From the NCBI GenBank assembly GCA_003170935.1, contig PMYA01000086.1:10632-29740 (forward strand): a DNA stretch of 19,109 nucleotides, written 5' to 3'. Shown here piece by piece: positions 1-5,274 of the stretch (positions within the stretch are counted from its first letter, which is position 1; every line of letters begins with the position of its first letter). The notes beneath the pieces were generated by a model. It ran no database searches and had not been told where the DNA came from. It saw only the letters and a program-made list of their open reading frames with translations. Source of the stretch: Methanobacteriota archaeon (GTDB lineage Archaea; Halobacteriota; Bog-38; Methanoflorentales; Methanoflorentaceae). The position numbers and the translations under genes were made by a program.

Positions 1-1
1 C

Positions 2-334
2 ATAATCATCTCTGTTATAGCAGGTCTCCTTGGGATCCTGATTAAATCCCAATTTTCTGGATGGGTATCGCTGCTGATCTTTTTGCTGTACTTTATTGTT
101 CTCGAAGGTAATTACGGCCAAACAGTCGGCAAGATGGCAGTCAAGATCAAAGTCGTTCGGGAGGACGGGACGAAGATCGATTATACGGCCGCAGTCGTGC
201 GTAACGTCCTACGGGTCATTGACCTCATACCGTACTTCATTCCTTACCTGCTTGGCGCCATCCTAATATGGACTTCAGACAAGAAGCAACGGCTTGGGGA
301 TCGCGTAGCGCACACAATCGTCGTGAAGGCATGA
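2..334 (+). CDS. RDD-family membrane protein, C-terminal part (runs off the left edge)
   Basis: The frame is open from the first bases of the window, so this is the end of a longer gene. The visible part has two hydrophobic stretches followed by GNYGQTVGKMAVKIKVVRED, a segment with the arginine and aspartate of VVRNVLRVIDLIPYFIPYL, a further membrane segment, and the ending KQRLGDRVAHTIVV. The G-x-T-x-G-K block and the closing LGDRxAxTxVV are typical of the RDD family (Pfam RDD), small membrane proteins of mostly unknown function, sometimes linked to ion transport. The TTG at 83 is internal and should not be taken as the start. A hairpin with a T tract follows the stop codon at once, so the gene probably ends its transcript. 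Confidence 0.8.
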   Translation: MIISVIAGLLGILIKSQFSGWVSLLIFLLYFIVLEGNYGQTVGKMAVKIKVVREDGTKIDYTAAVVRNVLRVIDLIPYFIPYLLGAILIWTSDKKQRLGDRVAHTIVVKA

Positions 335-362
335 GGGTGAACCCTCTGCTTTTCCTTTTTTT
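333..362 (+). terminator. Hairpin and T-tract terminator after the RDD gene
   Basis: A perfect 5-bp stem GAGGG / CCCTC (333-337 with 342-346) closes a four-base TGAA loop. It overlaps the stop codon and is followed by a T-rich run at about 350-362. Position and form fit a transcription end for the RDD gene. Confidence 0.55.
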
Positions 363-540
363 GCAGGGAACTCCAATAGATACCCCAATCAAACGTATAA
401 CGACTTGAATTGAAACAATCAACAACGATATCCTTCCTGTTTTTGTTACAAAGCGATTATAGACTCTAAATCGCTAACAGGCGTTCTGATGCTATTTTAG
501 AAGAAACCATCCCTAGCCCGAGCGCATATTACCAGTTTCG

Positions 541-705
541 CTACCTATCCAATGCCCATGTGACGATAAACGGCACTGCCATAATAACCGCACCGCACAC
601 CACAAGAAGGGGTTGGTAAAATAGGCCAAATATCCCAAATATTACGACAATAGCAAGTTGTGCATCACGGTGTTCGTCACTGAATAAAATAGACTCTTTT
701 GCCAT
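541..705 (-). CDS. Small hydrophobic membrane peptide, 54 aa; possibly the end of a longer decayed gene
   Basis: From an ATG at 703-705 the minus strand encodes 54 residues: a charged N-terminal third (MAKESILFSDEHRDAQ) and two hydrophobic stretches, about residues 17-30 and 32-50, ending WALDR. This suggests a two-pass membrane peptide. The frame stays open upstream to about 822, and its translation there (including DRKVTFKQTARYVTVLD) reads like protein, but no ATG, GTG or TTG occurs in that part. It may therefore be a small gene starting at 705, a gene with a rare start such as ATT, or the 3' remnant of a broken gene. No good Shine-Dalgarno precedes the ATG. It lies downstream of the 48-residue Cys/His gene on the same strand. 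No family is recognised. Confidence 0.35.
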   Translation of the reverse strand: MAKESILFSDEHRDAQLAIVVIFGIFGLFYQPLLVVCGAVIMAVPFIVTWALDR

Positions 706-825
706 ATCCAGAACCGTAACATAGCGCGCTGTTTGCTTAAAAGTTACCTTTCTATCGCCTTGAAAAATTGAATGAATCGCCCCCCTTTGGCAGACAAACC
801 TGAAGTCTTGGAAGGCTATAAACTA

Positions 826-841
826 GAAAAAAAGAACGAAG
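826..841 (-). terminator. T-rich run downstream of the 48-aa gene (minus strand)
   Basis: On the minus strand a run of seven T lies about 35-50 bases past the stop codon of the 48-residue gene. It follows a G/C-rich stretch with only weak pairing potential. This could be an archaeal oligo-T terminator; the support is only compositional. Confidence 0.25.
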
Positions 842-874
842 AAGGGGCCGATGCCTGACCCTCACCCCCTTGCA

Positions 875-1021
875 CTATAATTGTATTCTAACGATCTCAG
901 CTGCAGACTCCGCGACGCATCGTGCACATACAGCGGCGTCAGCCTCTCCACTGGCGCATTCAGAATGGAGATCGAATTTACAGACGGTACCCTGCACGGT
1001 TTCAGTTAATAGTTCGTTCAT
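875..1021 (-). CDS. Small Cys/His-rich protein, 48 aa, possible zinc-binding peptide
   Basis: The minus strand has an ATG at 1019-1021, preceded nine bases upstream by a clear Shine-Dalgarno GGGGAG (plus-strand 1031-1036), and a 48-codon frame to a TAG. The product begins MNELLTETVQGTVCKFD and has C14, H19, C22, C32 and C35, a C-x4-H-x2-C-x9-C-x2-C pattern that could bind a metal. The second half is alanine-rich with an amphipathic look (about residues 29-46). It has no signal peptide or membrane segment. It is shorter than common gene-calling cut-offs and is easily missed. I recognise no family. The ribosome binding site, the spacing and the ordered Cys/His residues make it more convincing than a chance frame, but coding is not proven. 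Confidence 0.5.
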   Translation of the reverse strand: MNELLTETVQGTVCKFDLHSECASGEADAAVCARCVAESAAEIVRIQL

Positions 1022-1484
1022 TTTGTTTGACTCCCCTTTTTTGGTGTTGTGACAGCAATGACCTCACTGCTCCCACTAGCACCGACGACACGTCACTATG
1101 TAACCCAGCGTGACACAGAGTGTGCGTCACGGCAAGCAAGCGAGCCTAAACGTAGTTGTTTACATCCGACATGCGTAACTGGAGACTACCCTTGTTGTCG
1201 TATTGAAGCGGTGTCTTTGGGCGTGTTTTTTGAAAAATGGGCCGTTTCATCTCCCCTCTTTCTAAAAAGGTGACATATTCCCTACTCCGAGCCCGGGTCA
1301 AAAAAGCTGAGCGTAACAAGCACAACGTATTATAACTTGAAACGTTAGACGCTTGGCAAGGGCAGTGCACGTGCAAAAATCCTTTTTTGGGGGGGTAAAT
1401 AACCCAAACAGTCCCTTTTTTAGGGCTTGAACAAATTAAAAATAGGGCTTTTTCATAGTTTCAGATACTTCAGAAACTACGCTC
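1022..1484. other. Intergenic stretch with no convincing gene
   Basis: I see no convincing coding region, tRNA or rRNA here. Short frames exist on both strands. One minus-strand frame (34 codons, ATG at about 1250) has GGGGAG touching its ATG, which is too close to work well. The part from about 1380 to 1450 is odd in composition: a run of T followed by seven G, a short GGGT/ACCC hairpin, a CCCT/AGGG hairpin around a T loop, and two copies of TAGGGCTT. These could be transcription-end or promoter-proximal structures, but I cannot assign a role. Confidence 0.4.
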
Positions 1485-1524
1485 TTTATATGGGTGAAAA
1501 CATTGGAAAAAGGTAGATATAATT
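1485..1524 (+). promoter_or_regulatory. Candidate TATA boxes for the Lrp-type gene
   Basis: Two AT-rich boxes lie upstream of the start at 1559: TTTATATGG (1485-1493) and AGATATAATT (1515-1524). The second would put the transcript start near 1541-1545, just before the ribosome binding site AAAGGGGG (1543-1550). The first would give a leader of about 45 bases. I cannot decide between them. Confidence 0.35.
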
Positions 1525-1558
1525 GTGTTTTGTGATAATTACAAAGGGGGCTTAATCA

Positions 1559-1801
1559 ATGGGAATTGGTTTCACCATGGTAAATGTTGTTCGTGGCACA
1601 GAATACGAAGTGTGGCAGGAACTCGTAAAGATTAGCGGAGTAACAAGCGTTGTGCATGTTTTTGGAGAGTTTGATTATATCATCATCATCGAAGTGAACG
1701 AACTTTCCGAATTGAACCGTGCGGTTGATGAAATAAGGCTCATTCAAGGGGTTACGACGACACACACGTTTGTTGAACATAAGCTTGCATTTATGAAATG
1801 A
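1559..1801 (+). CDS. Stand-alone Lrp/AsnC effector-binding (RAM) domain protein
   Basis: This 80-residue protein is a single Lrp/AsnC C-terminal ligand-binding domain (RAM, an alpha/beta sandwich) without the usual N-terminal DNA-binding helix-turn-helix. It begins with a beta strand (IGFTMVNVV) and the R-G-T-E turn, followed by a helix, the central VVHVFGEFDYIIIIEV strands with the conserved G-x-x-D-Y, a second helix (LNRAVDEIRLI) and the closing GVTTTHTFVEHK strand. Such stand-alone domains are common in archaea. They assemble into dimers or octamers that bind amino acids or similar small molecules and may pair with full-length Lrp regulators. The ATG has an AAAGGGGG Shine-Dalgarno eight bases upstream. 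No transport or amino-acid gene lies next to it to suggest a ligand. Confidence 0.88.
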   Translation: MGIGFTMVNVVRGTEYEVWQELVKISGVTSVVHVFGEFDYIIIIEVNELSELNRAVDEIRLIQGVTTTHTFVEHKLAFMK

Positions 1802-1829
1802 GGGGGAAGTATAACATTTACCCCCCCTT

Positions 1830-2160
1830 TCTAGGCGGGCTCTTTGTCGTTTGGGGTGCCGCGTAAGATAAGCCCCTGTTTATGGATGCTCTGAGGGGTC
1901 GCCTATTGTGACCCTGCTCAACACTTTACGAGCAGAACTCACTGCCGATGGCTAAATGTTGTCCACCGCTCATGACGTACGCAACGCATTAAGCAAAATC
2001 AAGAGAGTATACGGTCGAGTATGGACGCTAACTGTCGGTCGTGAAGCTCCCGAGCTTCGTCACGGTGGCGGCTTTACGGGCGTCGCCGCTCTCTACGCAA
2101 ACGACGTTTTTTAACGATAGCCGGAGGTGAGGAGAACCTCCACATCGGTCGTGATTTTTT
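1830..2160 (+). other. Hairpin-rich intergenic region; possible structured RNA or decayed insertion-element end
   Basis: Between the Lrp-type gene and rubrerythrin there are several inverted repeats: GGGTC/GACCC (1896-1900 with 1910-1914), CTGCTC/GAGCAG (1914-1919 with 1930-1935), GAAGCTC/GAGCTTC around a two-base loop (2043-2049 with 2052-2058), GCGGC/GCCGC (2068-2072 with 2085-2089) and GGAGGT/ACCTCC (2123-2128 with 2136-2141). T runs follow at 2107-2112 and 2154-2160, so a plus-strand transcript would be expected to end here. A 52-codon frame also runs from an ATG at 1956 to a TAA at 2112-2114 without a ribosome binding site. Its ending, with TVGREAPEL, faintly resembles the C-termini of IS200/IS605-type TnpB proteins. 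I see no RNase P, SRP or tRNA signature. Confidence 0.35.
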
Positions 2161-2173
2161 ATTTCAGCTGAGC

Positions 2174-2671
2174 TCAGTCAATCCTCTTGAACCACTTCCC
2201 TTCACCGCCGCATACTGGGCACGTCGCTGGTGGCTCCTTTTCCACCGTATTCCCGCAATAAGGACAGACGTAATAAGGGTAAGTCTCCGTTGATTTGCCC
2301 TGGTTGGAAAGAAGCTTGTTGAAAAGCTGGGAATGGATCTTCTCCACCTCGTTGGCGTAGTGGAAGGACATTTCGGCGTCTTTTAGCTTCTCAGCTTTGG
2401 CCGTTTCAATCATCTCCGGATACATGCTCTCATACTCGTGATCCTCGCCAGAGATAGCCTCCTTTAGGTTCTCTGGAGTGGATAGGATGGCTTTCATAGG
2501 CCCCAGATGATTGTGGGCGTGAACTGCCTCTGCCTCAGAAGCTGCCCGAAACAGTTTAGCTGCCTGGGAGTATCCTTCTTTATCTGCTTTGGCTGCAAAT
2601 GCCTGATATTTGCGGTTGGCCTGGGACTCGCCTGCAAATGCTTCTTTCAAAAATTCTTGAGTTTTAGACAT
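2174..2671 (-). CDS. rbr: Rubrerythrin
   Basis: This 165-residue protein has the two-domain build of rubrerythrin, a non-haem iron peroxidase that reduces hydrogen peroxide in the cytoplasm of anaerobes with electrons from rubredoxin or NAD(P)H-dependent partners. Residues 1-125 form a ferritin-like four-helix domain. By my reading the diiron ligands include E15 in AGESQAN, E48 and H51 in EAEAVHAH, E79 near GEDHEYESMYPEM and E110/H113 in EVEKIH. Residues 134-162 form a rubredoxin-like FeS4 knuckle domain with C136-x2-C139 and C151-x2-C154. Length and domain order match the classical family. The ATG has an AAGGAG Shine-Dalgarno (plus-strand CTCCTT at 2682-2687) about ten bases upstream. It appears to be transcribed alone. 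Confidence 0.95.
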   Translation of the reverse strand: MSKTQEFLKEAFAGESQANRKYQAFAAKADKEGYSQAAKLFRAASEAEAVHAHNHLGPMKAILSTPENLKEAISGEDHEYESMYPEMIETAKAEKLKDAEMSFHYANEVEKIHSQLFNKLLSNQGKSTETYPYYVCPYCGNTVEKEPPATCPVCGGEGKWFKRID

Positions 2672-2681
2672 ATTCTACAAT

Positions 2682-2687
2682 CTCCTT
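2682..2687 (-). promoter_or_regulatory. Ribosome binding site of rubrerythrin
   Basis: AAGGAG on the minus strand, ten bases before the ATG at 2671. It fixes the start codon. Confidence 0.7.
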
Positions 2688-2767
2688 ATTTGAATTACTA
2701 ATTGATATCTATCTATCTTGCTGAACTAATATTGAGCTAACTTCTTTTAATGCCTATCGTGATTTTG

Positions 2768-2836
2768 TTTGGAGTACCTAGTTATGGTACGGTTGGTTGT
2801 GAATAAATCCGATAGCCGTGGCGTGTCCACTCCAAA
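2768..2836. repeat. Inverted repeat TTTGGAGT / ACTCCAAA enclosing an internal hairpin
   Basis: Arms at 2768-2775 and 2829-2836 are perfectly complementary over eight bases, 53 bases apart. Inside lies a second perfect hairpin GTACC-TAGTTAT-GGTAC (2774-2790), and ACGG/CCGT (2789-2792 with 2816-2819) could form an alternative stem. The element is about 100 bases upstream of the rubrerythrin start, in the otherwise empty stretch 2702-3021. It could be a 5' leader structure or a regulator site for rubrerythrin; no known riboswitch class is recognised. Confidence 0.35.
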
Positions 2837-3021
2837 AGTATCAGCCGCATCATATGGTGGGGGGTGAAATTACACGTATTTGTGACAAAGACAGATGAGC
2901 GCTGTTTATTAGTAGGACACGCGTATTAAATTGACTGCTTTAAGCGAGCCTTTTGTCAAAACCGCGTGTGAAAAATTATTCACGTGCTCTGTTGGTCTAT
3001 AGTGCCTCGAAAACCGTAAAA

Positions 3022-3330
3022 ATGACTAAAATAGGGATAATTGAAGGGACCTTAACGAAGCCTGAATATGGCAGTGTGTCTGATGAAAGCGATGAGACAA
3101 GAGTAGATAAGTTAGACACGGCAGACGGTACATGGCTTAAGGTTAGGGCCAAGCGTATTAAGCAACTCTTAGGTTCGGGAATCGCTTTGGTGCTTGCCTT
3201 TTGGGCTACATATATCGTCGTATCAAGTAAAGAGATGGATAGTGTTGATGTGATAGCCTTTGAATTAACAATAGCAATCATTATTTGTTTTGCTATAGCA
3301 GTGCACTTGCGCCGTACGAGTGTTCGCTGA
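3022..3330 (+). CDS. Small membrane protein with two predicted transmembrane helices, 102 aa
   Basis: The preferred start is the ATG at 3022, giving 102 residues. An upstream TTG at 2953 has no ribosome binding site. The protein has a polar, acidic N-terminal part (residues 1-38, including GIIEGTLTKPEYGSV and DESDETRVDK), a basic stretch (KVRAKRIK, 40-47) and two hydrophobic segments at about 48-68 and 76-95, ending in basic residues. That pattern suggests a short helical hairpin with both ends in the cytoplasm. A weak TATA-like box at about 2995-3000 lies some 25 bases before the ATG, which fits a leaderless transcript. A frame of similar length exists on the opposite strand but looks like its shadow. 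No family is recognised. Confidence 0.5.
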   Translation: MTKIGIIEGTLTKPEYGSVSDESDETRVDKLDTADGTWLKVRAKRIKQLLGSGIALVLAFWATYIVVSSKEMDSVDVIAFELTIAIIICFAIAVHLRRTSVR

Positions 3331-3574
3331 TTGGGAGGGGCGCTGCTATACTTGAAGTTGTTATACATCTAAACAGCCACTCCAAATGTTTTCAAGCCCG
3401 CTCTCGCCTATAGCGGTGCTCAAACTTAGCCTGCAAATAGACCAGAAGTCGAAATTTGAGAGCAGTGCTGACGCTTGTGTGCAAACCTTCAGGTGCCTCT
3501 CCCGTTTAAGAACATTTTCTATCGAACTACCCGACGTCATAACCACTCAAGAGCTCACGCAGCCAGCGCATCCC
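3331..3574. other. Intergenic stretch upstream of ilvD with no supported gene
   Basis: Short frames on both strands lack ribosome binding sites and recognisable content. The frame that leads into ilvD from a TTG at 3475 would add 44 residues with no counterpart in the family, so I treat that part as non-coding. I see no leader peptide or attenuator-like hairpin pair that would suggest amino-acid-dependent attenuation. Confidence 0.4.
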
Positions 3575-3583
3575 TATTTATAG
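3574..3583 (+). promoter_or_regulatory. Archaeal TATA box of ilvD
   Basis: CTATTTATAG is centred about 28 bases before the ATG at 3607. With the usual archaeal spacing the transcript would begin at or within a few bases of the start codon, so ilvD is probably leaderless. This agrees with the lack of a Shine-Dalgarno. Confidence 0.5.
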
Positions 3584-3606
3584 CTTCAAACGCATTTACC
3601 AGGCAT

Positions 3607-5259
3607 ATGGCACTGAGGAGCAAGGAGATAACGAGGGGGCTCGCACGAGCACCGCAAAGGGCGCTTCTAAAAGCGCTCGGTCTAACAGACGACGATCTCG
3701 AACGCCCTTTTATCGGCATCGCCAACGCGTGGAACGAGATCGTACCTGGTCATTTGCATTTGCGGGACCTCGCTGAATTCGTCAAAAAGGGCGTGTACGC
3801 AGCAGGAGGCATAGCGTTCGAGTTCGGCACAATCGGTATCTGTGACGGCATTGCTATGGGGCACGAGGGCATGCGGTATGCCCTCCCGTCGCGCGAGAGC
3901 ATTGCGGACTCGATAGAGCTCATGGCGCAAGCGCACCAGTTTGACGGCTTGGTCTTGGTGGGGTCGTGCGACAAGATCGTGCCAGGCATGTTAATGGCAG
4001 CGCTGCGGCTTGACCTGCCTGCAATGGTAGTAACAGGGGGGCCAATGCGCTCTGGGCAGTACCAAGGCACGGACCTGACCCTCGTGTCGACTTTTGAGGG
4101 GGTCGGCCGTGTGCAGGGCGGCACGATGACTGAAGCGGAGCTTGAGGAGCTTGTCAACCGTGCGTGTCCTGGGTGCGGGAGCTGCCAGGGCTTGTACACC
4201 GCCAACACAATGGCATGCTTGACCGAGGTCCTTGGCCTCGCGCTCCCTTATTGTGCAACGGCGCCCGCAGTTGATGCGAGACGGCGTCGGATCGCACAAA
4301 ACACAGGCAAGCGGGTTGTTGAACTTATTCGCGACGAGGTCACGCCGCGTGCCATTGCCACAGAGGCGGCGTTTCGCAATGCGATCACGCTCGACATGCT
4401 CATCGGTGGTTCAACCAACACTGCACTGCACCTTCCAGCGATAGCAAACGAGGCGGGCATAAGGCTCCCCATAACGCTGTTTGACGAACTGAGCGCACGC
4501 ACGCCCCATATCTCGTATATGAACCCTAGTGGCCCTTACACTATGAGTGATCTCGACGCGGCTGGGGGGATCCCGGCCATCATAAAACGCGCACGAATGC
4601 TGTTCAGTAACGAGATGACATGTTCAGGGATGACCATCCATGAGATCGCCGATAGCGCCTTTATATACCGTGACGATGTCATACGACCGCTTGACGATCC
4701 CGTGCATACTACAGGCGGCATTACAGTGCTTTACGGGAACATTGCACCCGACGGCGCCATCGTCAAGAGCGCCGGAGTGAGTGACGACATGCTCTCTAGT
4801 ACGGGAACGGCGCGTGTGTTCAATTCTGAAGATGACGCGATGCACGCCATTCTGAGCGGTAATATCAAGGAAGGGCACGTCGTCGTCGTTCGTTACGAAG
4901 GACCGAAAGGCGGGCCCGGTATGCCTGAGATGCTCGCGCCAACCTCAGCACTCTCGGGAATGGGACTAAAGGTGCCCCTCATTACCGACGGCCGTTTTTC
5001 AGGCGGCACGCGTGGCGCCGCGATCGGACACATCTCGCCGGAAGCTGCTGAGGGTGGTCCGTTAGGGCTCTTGCTTGACGGTGATCGAATCACCATCGAC
5101 ATACCGAATCACCAGCTCACCGCACATGTTACAGACGACGAGCTTGTAGCGAGAAAGGCGACATGGAAGCCGCCAGAAAAAGACCTTAGTGGCTACCTGA
5201 AACGCTATGCAGCTTCGGTGAGCTCAGCAATTGAAGGTGCTATACTGCGGGCACCGTAG
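3607..5259 (+). CDS. ilvD: Dihydroxy-acid dehydratase
   Basis: This enzyme removes water from 2,3-dihydroxy-isovalerate and its isoleucine-pathway analogue, the third shared step of valine, leucine and isoleucine synthesis, in the cytoplasm. Starting at ATG 3607 it has 550 residues, the usual family length. Visible signatures are [20 protein letters not shown] near the N-terminus, [10 protein letters not shown] with C121 and the Mg-binding D122-K123, [19 protein letters not shown] with C187, C190 and C193, and [11 protein letters not shown] near the C-terminus, which carries the catalytic serine. The first cluster region reads PGH rather than the PCN seen in [2Fe-2S] enzymes, as in oxygen-labile [4Fe-4S] E. 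coli IlvD. No other branched-chain gene is nearby. It converges with the GT-C-like gene, with 15 bases between the stops. Confidence 0.97.
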   Translation: MALRSKEITRGLARAPQRALLKALGLTDDDLERPFIGIANAWNEIVPGHLHLRDLAEFVKKGVYAAGGIAFEFGTIGICDGIAMGHEGMRYALPSRESIADSIELMAQAHQFDGLVLVGSCDKIVPGMLMAALRLDLPAMVVTGGPMRSGQYQGTDLTLVSTFEGVGRVQGGTMTEAELEELVNRACPGCGSCQGLYTANTMACLTEVLGLALPYCATAPAVDARRRRIAQNTGKRVVELIRDEVTPRAIATEAAFRNAITLDMLIGGSTNTALHLPAIANEAGIRLPITLFDELSARTPHISYMNPSGPYTMSDLDAAGGIPAIIKRARMLFSNEMTCSGMTIHEIADSAFIYRDDVIRPLDDPVHTTGGITVLYGNIAPDGAIVKSAGVSDDMLSSTGTARVFNSEDDAMHAILSGNIKEGHVVVVRYEGPKGGPGMPEMLAPTSALSGMGLKVPLITDGRFSGGTRGAAIGHISPEAAEGGPLGLLLDGDRITIDIPNHQLTAHVTDDELVARKATWKPPEKDLSGYLKRYAASVSSAIEGAILRAP

Positions 5260-5274
5260 AGGAACGAGATAATT

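Noticed and set aside
1146-1376. Minus-strand frame of 76 codons, and a shorter ATG version of 34 codons
   Set aside because: The purine-rich GGGGAG touches the inner ATG with no spacing, and the translation shows no domain or compositional sign of a protein.
1830-2160. RNase P RNA, SRP RNA or tRNA in the hairpin-rich region
   Set aside because: I found none of the conserved sequence blocks of these RNAs, and no T-loop sequence typical of tRNA.
2997-3368. A 123-codon minus-strand frame opposite the small membrane protein
   Set aside because: It is Ser/Thr/Leu-rich without domain-like features or a ribosome binding site, and it mirrors the plus-strand gene, whose two-helix layout is more natural.
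3361-3546. A 61-codon minus-strand frame upstream of ilvD
   Set aside because: No ribosome binding site, no recognisable motif, and it covers the ilvD upstream region.
3475-3606. N-terminal extension of ilvD from a TTG
   Set aside because: The 44 extra residues have no family counterpart. The ATG at 3607 gives the normal 550-residue length and sits the expected distance after a TATA box.
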